From the NCBI GenBank assembly GCA_903844135.1, contig CAIMSN010000106.1, forward strand, positions 1-64,000: 64,000 bases of DNA, read 5' to 3'. This DNA comes from an uncultured Rhodospirillales bacterium. Lineage in GTDB: Bacteria > Pseudomonadota > Alphaproteobacteria > Acetobacterales > Acetobacteraceae. The notes beneath the pieces were generated by a model, which searched no databases, was not told the origin of the DNA, and saw only the letters and a list, made by a program, of their open reading frames with translations. Position numbers and translations under genes: made by a program. Below, one piece after another: positions 36,936 to 46,586 of this stretch; positions within the stretch are counted from its first letter, which is position 1, and each line of letters opens with the position of its first letter.

Positions 36936-38170
36936 GTGACGCGCGCCCTGGCGTGGTAGGAAGGCCGATCCCATTCACCCTCGGTCATGATGCGGCGCAG
37001 CGTCTCGACCGCATCGAACACGTCCACGAAGCGGAGATAGAGCGGCGCCAGGCCGAGCCGCAGCACGTCCGGGGCGCGGAAATCGCCCACTACGCCGTTG
37101 GCGATCAGCGCCTGGCAGATCGGATAGGCCTGCGGGTGCGCGTAGGAGACGTGGCTGCCGCGCCGAAGCGGGTCCCGAGGAGAAACCAGGGTGAAGCCGA
37201 GATCGCCGCATCGCTCGCGCATCAGTAGGATCAGCAGGTCGCACAGCGCGCGGGATTTCGCGAACAGCGCGTCGAGATCGACGCCGGCGAACTGCGCCAG
37301 TCCGCTCTCGAGCGCCGCCATGGCGAGCATCGGCGGCGTGCCGCACAGGAAGCGCGAGAGACCGTCGGCGGGGGAATAAGCGTCGTCGAAGGCGAACGGC
37401 GATGCGTGGCCCATCCAGCCCGACAGCGGCGAGCGCAGCTCAGGCTGCAGACGGTCGGCGACGAACAGGAAGGCCGGCGCGCCCGGGCCGCCATTGAGGT
37501 ATTTGTAGCCGCACCCGACCGCCAGATCGACCGCGCACGCATCGAGCGCGACCGGCACCGCACCGGCGGAGTGGCTGAGGTCCCAGAGCGCCAGGGCGCC
37601 GCGCGCATGCGCGGCCCTGGTGATGGCGCGCATGTCCAGCATGCGGCTGGTCCGGTAATGCACATGGGTCAGCAGGACCAGGGCGGTCCGGTCGTCGATG
37701 GCATCGACGATGTCGTCGGCGGCGACGGTGCGCAGCGCGACGTCGCCGCGCATGCCGGCGACGCCCTGCGCCATGTACAGGTCGGTAGGGAAGTTTCCCG
37801 TCTCCGACAGGATCGTCGTCCGTCCCGGCCGCGCCGCCAGCGCGGCGGCGATCAGCTTGAACAGATTGACCGAGGTGGTGTCGCAGACGATCACCTCGGT
37901 GTCCCGCGCGCCGACCAGCGGCGCGATCAGACCGCCCAGCCGCTGCGGCGCGCCGATCCAGTCGTGCCGGTTCCAGCTTGCGATCAGGTCCTGACCCCAT
38001 TGCGACCGGACCAGACCGCCGACCGCCTCCTCGGTGTCGCGCGGCAATGCGCCGAGCGAGTTGCCGTCGAGATAGACGCCGCCGGACGGCAGGTGGAAGC
38101 GGTCGCGCAGCCCGGCGAGACCGTCCTCCGCGTCGCACCGCATCGCATCCTGCCGGGTGAAGCCTGTCAT
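36932..38170 (-). CDS. kynU: Kynureninase
   Basis: YLDGNSLGALPR, WDLSHSAGAVPVALDACAVDLAVGCGYKYLNGGPGAPAFLFV, GWMGHASPFAFDDAYSPADG. Confidence 0.95.
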   Translation of the reverse strand: MTGFTRQDAMRCDAEDGLAGLRDRFHLPSGGVYLDGNSLGALPRDTEEAVGGLVRSQWGQDLIASWNRHDWIGAPQRLGGLIAPLVGARDTEVIVCDTTSVNLFKLIAAALAARPGRTTILSETGNFPTDLYMAQGVAGMRGDVALRTVAADDIVDAIDDRTALVLLTHVHYRTSRMLDMRAITRAAHARGALALWDLSHSAGAVPVALDACAVDLAVGCGYKYLNGGPGAPAFLFVADRLQPELRSPLSGWMGHASPFAFDDAYSPADGLSRFLCGTPPMLAMAALESGLAQFAGVDLDALFAKSRALCDLLILLMRERCGDLGFTLVSPRDPLRRGSHVSYAHPQAYPICQALIANGVVGDFRAPDVLRLGLAPLYLRFVDVFDAVETLRRIMTEGEWDRPSYHARARVT

Positions 38171-38832
38171 CGCGGCAGTGGCCGGAGGATCGCGCGCACC
38201 GGCGCGGCATCGAGCCCGCGGAGGCGCAGCGGCAGGGCGATGAGCTCGTAATCGCCCGCCTCGACGTCGTCGAGCACCAGCCCTTCCAGGATCCGCATGC
38301 CGGCTGCGCGCGCGGCCTGGTGCGCGTGAAGCGCCTTGGCGTGCTGCGGGTCGATCGACGGCGAATCGATGCCGATCAGGCGTACGCCGCGCTCCGCCAG
38401 GATCGCGATCGCATCCGGCGAGACCGTGGTGAAGCGTTCGTTCCAGGCCGCGTGCGGAAACCGGTCGTAGGTGCGGAACAGCACGCGCGCCACCGGCGTC
38501 GCGAGCGCCGGTCCGAGCAGGGCGGGCGTGACCACCGCACCGGCGCCGCGCAGATCGAGCACGCGGGCCGGCCCGAGATAGGGTTCGAGATCGACCGCAT
38601 CGATCGCGGCGCCATCGGGATCGTAATGCAGCGGCGCGTCGGCATGGGTCCCGGCATGGGTCGAGCAGGTGATGCGCGACACCGTCACCGGGCAATCCGG
38701 GCCGATCGACCACAGCGTCTCCGCGGCGAACCGCGTATCGCCGGGCCAGCTCGGCAGACCGGCAGACAGTGGCTGCGAGATGTCCTTGAGGCCGCGTTCC
38801 GCCACCACCGTCTCCACCAGCGCCGCACCCAT
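38167..38832 (-). CDS. kynB: Arylformamidase (kynurenine formamidase)
   Basis: LKDISQPLSAGLPSWPGDTRFAAE, THAGTHADAPLHYDPDGAAIDAVDLEPYLGPARVLD, DSPSIDPQ. Confidence 0.93.
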   Translation of the reverse strand: MGAALVETVVAERGLKDISQPLSAGLPSWPGDTRFAAETLWSIGPDCPVTVSRITCSTHAGTHADAPLHYDPDGAAIDAVDLEPYLGPARVLDLRGAGAVVTPALLGPALATPVARVLFRTYDRFPHAAWNERFTTVSPDAIAILAERGVRLIGIDSPSIDPQHAKALHAHQAARAAGMRILEGLVLDDVEAGDYELIALPLRLRGLDAAPVRAILRPLPR

Positions 38833-38869
38833 CTTACCGGAGCGTCGCGATCGTGGAAGCGCTGCCGCT

Positions 38870-38998
38870 TCAGCCGAGGATCAGATGCTTCAGCCCCTCG
38901 GCGACGACCGCGACCACGACGATGCTGGCGGCCCAGATCGCCACGAACCAGCCGATCCGGGAAAACAGCCGTCCCGGCGGCGCCGGCACGGGCTGCAT
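38870..38998 (-). CDS. DUF2474-like small oxidase-associated membrane protein, absent from supplied ORF track
   Basis: MQPVPAPPGRLFSRIGWFVAIWAASIVVVAVVAEGLKHLILG-stop; single TM, immediately downstream of the oxidase subunit II gene. Confidence 0.75.
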   Translation of the reverse strand: MQPVPAPPGRLFSRIGWFVAIWAASIVVVAVVAEGLKHLILG

Positions 38999-39011
38999 CG
39001 GGGTGCGATCC

Positions 39012-40043
39012 TCAGTGATAATGCGTCTCCGAATCGATCTTGCCGCGGAACACGTAGTAGGCGTACCCGGTGTAGGCCAGGATCGTCGGGATCAGCACCG
39101 CCGCGCCGACCAGCAGGAATTTCTGGCTGCTCGGTGGCGACGAGGCCTGCCAGATATCGATGCCGGGCGGCACGATCCAGGGCCAGGCGCTGATGCCGAG
39201 GCCGGTGAAGCAGAGAAAGAACCAGCCGAGCGCGCAGAGCAGCGGCGTGACGTGACGGCTCTCGTCGTCGATGCTGCGCCAGAACAGCAGCGCCAGCAGC
39301 GCCACCAGGATCGGCACCGGCGTGACGTAGAGGATGCGCGGCCAGACGTTCCAGTGCCGCAGATAGGCGAGGTTGAGGGTCGGCGTCCACAGGCTGACGA
39401 TGACGATCAGGCCGAGCGTGATCAGCGCCAGCACCTTGGCATGGCCGCGGACCCGCTTCTGCAGCGGACCGGCGGTGCGCCAGACGATCCAGCAGGCGCC
39501 GAGCAGCGCGTAGCCGACCACGGTCGACAGGCCGCAGAACACCGAGAAGCCGGTCAGCCAGTCCCACCAGCCGCCGGCATATTGTCCGTCCACGACCTTG
39601 ATGCCCTGGATCAGCCCGCCAAGGATGAGTCCCTGGGTGAATCCGGCCATCACCGAGCCGCCGAAGAAGGCGAAATCCCAGATCGCCTGGCTGCGGCGGG
39701 TCTCGGCGCGGAAGCGGAATTCGAACGCGACGCCGCGGAAGATCAACGCCAGCAGCATGGCGATGATCGGCGGATACAACGCCGGCAGGATGGTGGCGTA
39801 GGCGAGGGGAAACACGCCATACAGCGCGGCGCCGCCCAGGATCAGCCAGGTCTCGTTGCCGTCCCAGACCGGAGCGACGGTATTGACCATCACGTCGCGG
39901 TCGGCCTTGTCGCTTTCGACCGCGAACAGGATGCCCAGACCCAGGTCGAACCCGTCGAGGGTGATGTAGGCCAACACCGTGAAACTCGCGATACAGGCCC
40001 AGACGATCGGCAGCCAGTGCGCCTGGCCGGTGAGGGCGGTCAT
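39012..40043 (-). CDS. cydB: Cytochrome bd-type ubiquinol oxidase subunit II
   Basis: YITLDGFDLGLGILFAVE, VWDGNETWLILGGAALYGVFPLAYATILPALYPPIIAMLLALIFRGVAFEFR. Confidence 0.95.
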   Translation of the reverse strand: MTALTGQAHWLPIVWACIASFTVLAYITLDGFDLGLGILFAVESDKADRDVMVNTVAPVWDGNETWLILGGAALYGVFPLAYATILPALYPPIIAMLLALIFRGVAFEFRFRAETRRSQAIWDFAFFGGSVMAGFTQGLILGGLIQGIKVVDGQYAGGWWDWLTGFSVFCGLSTVVGYALLGACWIVWRTAGPLQKRVRGHAKVLALITLGLIVIVSLWTPTLNLAYLRHWNVWPRILYVTPVPILVALLALLFWRSIDDESRHVTPLLCALGWFFLCFTGLGISAWPWIVPPGIDIWQASSPPSSQKFLLVGAAVLIPTILAYTGYAYYVFRGKIDSETHYH

Positions 40044-41500
40044 TCCGCGGGCTGCGGCTGGCCGGCGGCGCCGGAGCGGCGGTCCGCCCTACTGTCGTGG
40101 CCCTGGGCCGGCCCCGGATGCAGCCCTGCGGTTCTGGTCGGCGCGTGCGGATCGACATCGGTCTCGCCGGGCCCCGGCTCCTTGTTCATCAGCTTGAGGA
40201 TGAAGGCCAGGCCGGCGCCGAACACGACGAAATAGACGATCACGAACGCGGTCATCGAGGTGGCGATGCCCGGCAGGGCGATCGGCGAGACGCTGTCGGT
40301 GGTCCGCAGCATGCCGTAGACCGTGTAGGGCTGGCGTCCGACCTCGGTGGTGATCCAGCCGCACAGCAGCGCCACGAACCCGGACGGGGCCATGACCAGC
40401 GCGAAGCGGTGCAGCCAGACGTTGGAGTAGAAGGTTCCCCTCCAGCGCAGGAACAGGCTCAGCAGGCCGAGCGCGAACATCAGGAAGCCGAGGCCGATCA
40501 TGATGCGGAACGTGAAGAAGATCAGCGGCGAATAGGGCCTGTCCTCCGGCTTGAAGTCCTTCAGGCCGGGAACCTTGCCGTCGATGCTGTGGGTCAGGAT
40601 CAGCGAGCCGGCGAACGGCAGCTCGATCTTGTAGTCGGTCGTCTCGGTCTTCATGTTCGGTATCCCGAACAGGATCTCGGGTGCGCGGGTCTTCGACACC
40701 CAGTCGCCCTCCATCGCCGCGATCTTGGCCGGCTGGTATTCGAGCGTGTTCAGTCCCTGGGTGTCGCCGGCGATGATCTGCAGCGGCGCCACCAGGGCCG
40801 CCATCCACATCGCCATCGAGAACATCACCCTGACCGCCTCCGACGGGCGGCGCTTGTTGCGACGGTCGCGCAGCAGGTGGAACGCCCCCACCGCGCCGAC
40901 CGAGAACGCCACGCACAGGAAGGCGGCGAGCCCCATATGCACCAGGCGGAACGGGAAGGACGGGTTGAAGATGATCTGCCACCAGTCGGCGGGCAGGAAG
41001 CGTCCGGTGCCGGGCTCGATGGTGTAGCCGCGCGGCGTCTGCATCCAGCTATTCGAGGCCAGGATCCAGCTCATCGAGATCAGGGTGCCGATCGCGACCA
41101 GGCAGGTGGCGGTGAAATGCAGCTTCCGGCCCACCTTGCCCATGCCGAACAGCATTACGCCGAGGAAGCCCGCTTCCAGGAAGAAGGCGGTCAGCACCTC
41201 GTAGGCCAGCATCGGTCCGAGCACCGGTCCGGCCTTGGCGGCGAAGCGCGACCAGTTGGTGCCGAATTCGTACGACATCACCACGCCGGATACGACGCCC
41301 ATCGCGAAGCCGATCGAGAAGATCTTCAGCCAGTATTTGAACAGGTCGAGATAGACCTGTTTTCCGGTCTTGAGCCACAGCCCCTCGAGCACCGCCAGGT
41401 AGGACGCCAGGCCGATCGAGAAGGCGGGAAACAGGATATGGAAGGCAACGGTAAAGCCGAACTGCGCGCGTGCGAGCTCGAATGCCGAAATGCCGAACAT
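40040..41500 (-). CDS. cydA: Cytochrome bd-type ubiquinol oxidase subunit I (cyanide-insensitive CioA-like)
   Basis: ELARAQFGFTVAFHILFPAFSIGLASYLAVLEGLWLKT, GVVMSYEFGTNW; Q-loop region looks short. Confidence 0.93.
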   Translation of the reverse strand: MFGISAFELARAQFGFTVAFHILFPAFSIGLASYLAVLEGLWLKTGKQVYLDLFKYWLKIFSIGFAMGVVSGVVMSYEFGTNWSRFAAKAGPVLGPMLAYEVLTAFFLEAGFLGVMLFGMGKVGRKLHFTATCLVAIGTLISMSWILASNSWMQTPRGYTIEPGTGRFLPADWWQIIFNPSFPFRLVHMGLAAFLCVAFSVGAVGAFHLLRDRRNKRRPSEAVRVMFSMAMWMAALVAPLQIIAGDTQGLNTLEYQPAKIAAMEGDWVSKTRAPEILFGIPNMKTETTDYKIELPFAGSLILTHSIDGKVPGLKDFKPEDRPYSPLIFFTFRIMIGLGFLMFALGLLSLFLRWRGTFYSNVWLHRFALVMAPSGFVALLCGWITTEVGRQPYTVYGMLRTTDSVSPIALPGIATSMTAFVIVYFVVFGAGLAFILKLMNKEPGPGETDVDPHAPTRTAGLHPGPAQGHDSRADRRSGAAGQPQPAE

Positions 41501-41650
41501 GCAGCAATGTCCTCAAGACCGGTCCGGCACGATCGCCGGCAAGGCGGCGCCGCCGGCACAAGCCGGAGGACGCGTCACCAGCGCAGGTGGGCTGCCGGAG
41601 GTCCGAACGGAAGGGGTAAAGCGGTCACGACGGCGTCGAAGTGGGTGTTA

Positions 41651-42736
41651 TTACGGCGACGGCAACGTCAGCAGCGGGATCTCTCCGAGTCGCAGCACGC
41701 CGCGACGCAGCGTCAGCGGCAGGTGGATCTGCGGTTCCGGCCCGGATGGATGCTCGCCCGCCGCGACCAGCCCGATGACCGCGCCGAGCGCCGTCTGCTG
41801 GCCGGCACCGATGACACCGTCGTGGCGCAGGGTCGCCAGGACCCGGTCGGCGTGGGTGAGATCGAGGGTGAAGCTCCCATCCAGCGTTCCGTCGTCGTTC
41901 GGCACCGCGCGCCCGGAGAGCGACGCGCCCGGATTGCCCCGGTCCGGATCGCCATCCTGGCCCCAATCGAGGCTCGCCTCGTCGAGACGGATCGCGCCGC
42001 CGCCGGCGCGCCACAGGCCGACCGCGGCGGGCCAGCCGGCGTCGCCGCCGGGAAGCGCGCCTTCCAGCCGCACGATCAGCCGCGCCCGCTGCACCACGCG
42101 ACGATCCGTCTCACCGGACGGCATCGGCGCCGCCAGGGCGCGCGCGGTGACGGACAGGTCGGTTCCGCCGGGCCGGTCCGGCCGCCAATGCAGCTCGCCG
42201 GACAGGCCGGCGGCCTGCAGGATATCGTCCGGCCCGGCGCCGGCGAGGGCGAGATGCAGCGCTTCGGCATCCAGCGTGATCCGGTCGTCCTGGCTGCGCA
42301 GGAGCAGGACGGCGCCCCAGCCCCTGAGCGACAGGGCACCGAGATGCAGGCTCTGCGTGCCGCGCAATTCGGTCTGCAGCACCGCAGGGTGGAGCAGCGA
42401 CAGGCTCATCTCGATCGCCTCGCCGCTCCAGCCGATCCCCTCAGGCAGCAGCCTGGCGGCGCCGTCGAGACGCGGACCGCGCAAGGTCACGGTGGCCGCG
42501 AACGGCCATCCACCGCGTTGCCCGCGCTCGGCCTGCAACGACCAGCCCAGTGCGGCGGCCTTGGCCCGGAAAGCCGCGACACGACGGTCGAGTGCGTGCT
42601 CGAGACGGAACCACTGCGCGGTGTCGGCGATCGCCAGGCCGGCGACCAGCAGCGACAGCAGCGTCGCCAGGCTGCGCAGCCAGCGACGCGGTCCGGTCCG
42701 ATCGGTCGATCGAGCGCCCTGCATGAGGCCGTTCAT
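41651..42736 (-). CDS. DUF2125-like membrane-anchored protein
   Basis: N-terminal TM then beta-rich sequence such as LGWSLQAERGQRGGWPFAATVTLRGPRL; family call tentative. Confidence 0.65.
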   Translation of the reverse strand: MNGLMQGARSTDRTGPRRWLRSLATLLSLLVAGLAIADTAQWFRLEHALDRRVAAFRAKAAALGWSLQAERGQRGGWPFAATVTLRGPRLDGAARLLPEGIGWSGEAIEMSLSLLHPAVLQTELRGTQSLHLGALSLRGWGAVLLLRSQDDRITLDAEALHLALAGAGPDDILQAAGLSGELHWRPDRPGGTDLSVTARALAAPMPSGETDRRVVQRARLIVRLEGALPGGDAGWPAAVGLWRAGGGAIRLDEASLDWGQDGDPDRGNPGASLSGRAVPNDDGTLDGSFTLDLTHADRVLATLRHDGVIGAGQQTALGAVIGLVAAGEHPSGPEPQIHLPLTLRRGVLRLGEIPLLTLPSP

Positions 42737-43033
42737 AGATCACCTCGGCCGGAGGCGCGAAGTGTCTGATGACGCGATCTGTCCCGCCTGGTCCGGTGCC
42801 GTCGGGCGATCCGGTTCGGAGTTGTCCACAAACTCGATCCGCTATCCAAGGACCGCCCGGCTGGGAGCGGCGGTGGCGGATCGGCGGCCCGGGCACTCAC
42901 CGGCGCCTGGTGAGGGGTTCGTAAAGTTGCAGTGCAGCATTGGGCCGTTGCGGCCGGGCTCGCGCCTCCTCGCGAACCCGCCGGCGCGGAGGAGCATCGC
43001 GCCGGGCGGCCCGGCCGGCAGCTTGATGCCGAA

Positions 43034-43822
43034 CTATCCCGGATCGGCCGCCTTTTCGGGAGCGCTTCCCACAGGGTTGTCCACAGGTTTGTCCAAAAAT
43101 GCCGACCGCTGTCGCAGCGCTTCGCAATCGTCCCATCCGGCTCGGATCGCATCGAGAAGCTCCCTGCGCCGGAGGCCGGGCGGGATCGGCGCGGCGATAT
43201 CGATATGCAGGATGCCGGGGCGCTTGACGAAGGCGTTGCGCGACCAGCAACGGCCGGAGTCGGTCGAGACCGGCAGCACCGTCAGGCCGGCGTGGCTGGC
43301 CAGGGCGGCGATGCCAGGCTGCAGCGCCACGCGCTCGCCGGACCGGACGCGGGTGCCTTCGGGAAAGATCACGATCTGCCGGTGGTCGGCCACGGCGCGG
43401 GCGGTATCGCGCAACAGGTCGCGCAGCGCGCTCGCGCCGCCCTCGCGTTCCAGCGGGATCATCCCGGCCAGCAGCAGCATGGGCCCGACCAGGGGGATCC
43501 GCGTCAGCTCGCGCTTCATCACGTAGGCCGGGCGCGGCACCAGGTTCATCCACACCAGGGTGTCGAACGCGGACTGGTGCTGCGAGGCGATCAGGACCGG
43601 CGCACCGGCCTGCAGGTGCCGGCGCCCGCTGACCCGGACCTCGATGCCGCAGATCGCCTTCAGGCCGGCAACCGACAGGCCGGCCCAGAGCTTCGCGTAG
43701 GGTAGCGCCCGGGACGGCGCGAACCAGCGCAGCGGAAGCGCCGCCAGTCCCATCAGCAGGGTCAGCAGGGCGAAATAGAGGTTGAACAGGGTGGCGCGGA
43801 CGAGGATCACGAGGCCGGTCAT
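43034..43822 (-). CDS. plsC: 1-acyl-sn-glycerol-3-phosphate acyltransferase
   Basis: ASQHQSAFDTLVW (HX4D), IVIFPEGTRVRSGERVALQPG. Confidence 0.92.
   Translation of the reverse strand: MTGLVILVRATLFNLYFALLTLLMGLAALPLRWFAPSRALPYAKLWAGLSVAGLKAICGIEVRVSGRRHLQAGAPVLIASQHQSAFDTLVWMNLVPRPAYVMKRELTRIPLVGPMLLLAGMIPLEREGGASALRDLLRDTARAVADHRQIVIFPEGTRVRSGERVALQPGIAALASHAGLTVLPVSTDSGRCWSRNAFVKRPGILHIDIAAPIPPGLRRRELLDAIRAGWDDCEALRQRSAFLDKPVDNPVGSAPEKAADPG
43070..43093. repeat. 12-bp imperfect tandem repeat x2 (CACAGGKTTGTC) in 3' end of plsC
   Basis: Encodes DKPVDNPV on - strand. Confidence 0.9.
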
Positions 43823-43826
43823 GCTG

Positions 43827-44432
43827 TCAGGCGATCTCCCGCAGATGGGCCGAGCCGGTCAGTCCGAACGCGACCAGCAGCCACTTGGTGTATTCCGACG
43901 CCAGCAGCCGCAGCGTCCCTGGACCGAACCTGGTCAGGGCCGGAGGCCGCACCGGATCGGCGCGCAGCGTCACCTCCGGCAGCGCGGTGCCGATCTCGGC
44001 CATCGCCCGCCGCATATGATAGCCGGCGGTGACGACGATCAGCGAATGCAGCCCGTTCGCCCGCGCCCAGGACGCGGTTTCGATCGCGTTGCCGACCGTC
44101 GAGGTGGCGGTGTGGCCGAGCGCGATCCGACCGTCGAGGGACGGATCTTCGGTGCGATCGGCGGCACGCAGCAAGGCGGCCAGATCGAGCCCTTCGGAGA
44201 CGCCGGAGATCAGCATCAGCCGGGCCCGGCCGGCCGACAACAGATCCAGCGCCGCATCGATGCGACCGGTGCCGCCGGTCAGGACGACGATTCCGTCGCT
44301 CTCCGGCACCGGTGCCGCCGGCAGCGTCGCATCGCGGCAGAACCAGGCGAAGCCGGCGAGCCAGCCGACCACCAGCAGGCTCAGGAGGGGAACCAGGACG
44401 CGGACCAGGATGGGTTTCGGTCCGCCGGTCAT
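43827..44432 (-). CDS. YdcF family (DUF218) protein
   Basis: DGIVVLTGGTGRIDAALDLLSAGRARLMLISGV, TVGNAIETASWARANGLHSLIVVTAGYHMRRAM. Confidence 0.9.
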   Translation of the reverse strand: MTGGPKPILVRVLVPLLSLLVVGWLAGFAWFCRDATLPAAPVPESDGIVVLTGGTGRIDAALDLLSAGRARLMLISGVSEGLDLAALLRAADRTEDPSLDGRIALGHTATSTVGNAIETASWARANGLHSLIVVTAGYHMRRAMAEIGTALPEVTLRADPVRPPALTRFGPGTLRLLASEYTKWLLVAFGLTGSAHLREIA

Positions 44433-45400
44433 GGCAGTCGTCGCAGCCAGGTGCGGACGGTGGCCTGCGCGGTCATCCAGCCGATCGTCGCCGCGAGCGG
44501 CGGCAGCAGCGGCAGCGCGATCCAGAGCGGCAAGGGCACGCGCCGCACGCTCTCGAGCAGCCAGGTCGCCGGCCGGGTGTCGGCGAGCCCCGCCAGACCC
44601 GCGGTACCGGCGGCGAGCGGCGCGCCGAGCCGGCAGAGCAGCAGCAGCAGCGGCACCGACAGCACGGTGCCGGCGATGCCGCCAGACAGAGCCAGGACCG
44701 TGGTCCTGCCGGCGAATCGGCCGGCGATGTAGCCATCGTCGGCTCCCAGGCCATGGATGATCTCGATCGCCTGGCGCCGGGCGACCAGCCCGGCACGGGT
44801 CGCCGTGGCCACCACCGCGACCGCCACGCCGGCGACCACCAGCAGCGCCAGCCCGGCGCAGGCCTGCAGGCTGGTGGTCAGCGCGACCAGGCGGTCGCTC
44901 CAGTCCTGGTTGCGTTCTGCCAGCGTGCCGGGGGCAGCCTGGTCGAGCCTGGCGCCGAGATCGCCAGGCGCGCTCAGGCCCGGCCTGAGCCGGACCTGCA
45001 CCACGGACGGCAACGGCAAGGCGAGCGCTCCCGCACCGAAGCCCGGCTGCGCGCCGTCGCCAAGCCAGGGCGCCAGCAGCGCCGCGAGCCTGGCCCGATC
45101 CACCGGCGTCGCCGCCAGCACGGCGGGATCGGCCGACAGGATCGCCATCACCCGCTGCAGCCTGGTGCCGCTCTCCGGCGCGTCGGACCCGCTGTCGCCG
45201 TCTGGAACCTGGACCGTCAGGATCGAGGCGGCGCCGGCGCTCCAGCGTTGCGCCAGCAGGCTGGCGCCGACCGCGCCGGCCAGCGCCAGCGCCGCCAGGA
45301 ACGTCATCGCCGCCACCAGCGCCGGCAGCAGCCGGTCCCCCATGGCGCGTCGCAGCGCCAGGCCGTCGGCGCGTCGTTTGCGCCCGGCCAGCCTAACCAT
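44429..45400 (-). CDS. ftsX: Cell division protein FtsX-like ABC permease
   Basis: Four TM segments; LVVAGVAVAVVATATRAGLVARRQAIEIIHGLGADDGYIAGRFAGRT; next to ftsE. Confidence 0.88.
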   Translation of the reverse strand: MVRLAGRKRRADGLALRRAMGDRLLPALVAAMTFLAALALAGAVGASLLAQRWSAGAASILTVQVPDGDSGSDAPESGTRLQRVMAILSADPAVLAATPVDRARLAALLAPWLGDGAQPGFGAGALALPLPSVVQVRLRPGLSAPGDLGARLDQAAPGTLAERNQDWSDRLVALTTSLQACAGLALLVVAGVAVAVVATATRAGLVARRQAIEIIHGLGADDGYIAGRFAGRTTVLALSGGIAGTVLSVPLLLLLCRLGAPLAAGTAGLAGLADTRPATWLLESVRRVPLPLWIALPLLPPLAATIGWMTAQATVRTWLRRLP

Positions 45401-46073
45401 GCGACACCAGCCGGCCGCGCTCGAGCTGCAGCGCCGGATGCGGAAAGCGCCGCACCAGCGCCTCGTTGTGGGTCGCGACCAGCACGGTCGATCCCATCTG
45501 GTTGAGCTCCTCGAACAGGGCGATCAGCCGCACCGCCTGTGGCTCGTCGAGCGCGCCGGTCGGTTCGTCGGCCAGCAGCAGCGGCGGCCGGTGCACCACC
45601 GCCCTGGCCACGGCGACGCGCTGCTGTTCGCCGCCCGACAGGGCGGAGGGCCGGACGCCGAGCTTGCGGCCAAGGCCGACGAACCGCAGCATTTCCGTCA
45701 CCTCGAGTTCGATCCGATCCTCGGCGATCCCGTCCAGCCGCAGCCTGAGGGCGACGTTGTCGTAGACGCTCAGCTCCGGCAGCAGGCGAAGATCCTGGAA
45801 CACGGTGCCGGTGCGTCGGCGCAGCTTGGCCAGGGCGGCGCGCCTGGCGCGCGCGACCGGTACGCCGAACAGGTCGAGCTGTCCGCTGCTGGGCTTGAGA
45901 CCGAGACCGAGCAGACGCAGCAGGCTGGATTTTCCGGCGCCCGACGGGCCCAGCACCCACCGGAAGCTGCCGGGCGGGATCTCCGCGCTGATCGCCTGCA
46001 GCACGTGACCGCGGTTGCCCTGCCTCCCGGCGCGATCGGGATAGCGGAGGCCGATCTCCTGCAGACGGATCAT
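45393..46073 (-). CDS. ftsE: Cell division ATP-binding protein FtsE
   Basis: Walker A GPSGAGKSSLL, LSGGEQQRVAVARAVVHRPPLLLADEPTGALD. Confidence 0.93.
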   Translation of the reverse strand: MIRLQEIGLRYPDRAGRQGNRGHVLQAISAEIPPGSFRWVLGPSGAGKSSLLRLLGLGLKPSSGQLDLFGVPVARARRAALAKLRRRTGTVFQDLRLLPELSVYDNVALRLRLDGIAEDRIELEVTEMLRFVGLGRKLGVRPSALSGGEQQRVAVARAVVHRPPLLLADEPTGALDEPQAVRLIALFEELNQMGSTVLVATHNEALVRRFPHPALQLERGRLVSHG

Positions 46074-46130
46074 TCAGGAAGTCGCAAGAAATCGGTGCGA
46101 GGATGGGCCGACGACAAGAGGTCGCCGCGT

Positions 46131-46577
46131 ATGCACGTCCATTGCCCGGTCTGTTCGACGCAATACGAGATCCCGCCATTGCTGCGCCCGCGACGCCTGC
46201 GCTGCGCGCAATGCGGCGGCGAGTGGCGCGAGGTTCCCGCCCCGCAGGAGACGGACCAGCCGACACCGGACCAGCCGACACCGGACCAGCCGGGCCTGGG
46301 CGCCCGGCCGGGCGATAGGGTCGCGACCGAGGCGACCCTCGAGCCGGCGCCCCCGTCCGAGCCGGTTCCGTCGGCCGGAGATCGGCAGATCGCCGCGACC
46401 ACCGCCCCGGCGCGCAGGCCAGCCGGGGCGCTGCTCTGGTCGGTGCTGTGGGTCCTCAGCCTGCTGCTCATCGCCGGGTGCCTCGCATCGCTGTGGCACT
46501 GGCGGGGCGTGGTCGGCCATCACTGGCCGCCGAGCCTCTGGCTCTACCGGCTGCTTCCTGGCGGCGTCGCCGGATGA
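46131..46577 (+). CDS. Zinc-ribbon (MJ0042-type) single-TM protein
   Basis: MHVHCPVCSTQYEIPPLLRPRRLRCAQCGGEWRE; C-terminal TM; Pro-rich repeat linker. Confidence 0.88.
   Translation: MHVHCPVCSTQYEIPPLLRPRRLRCAQCGGEWREVPAPQETDQPTPDQPTPDQPGLGARPGDRVATEATLEPAPPSEPVPSAGDRQIAATTAPARRPAGALLWSVLWVLSLLLIAGCLASLWHWRGVVGHHWPPSLWLYRLLPGGVAG
46252..46292. repeat. 15-bp tandem repeat, about 2.7 copies (CGGACCAGCCGACAC) in zinc-ribbon gene
   Basis: Encodes DQPTPDQPTPDQP. Confidence 0.97.
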
Positions 46578-46586
46578 GCAACCGGC

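Noticed and set aside
42822-43085. Two TTGTCCACA sequences (42822..42830 and 43077..43085) as DnaA boxes/replication origin
   Set aside because: Only two copies, one inside the plsC coding repeat; no AT-rich unwinding element or dnaA/parAB genes nearby
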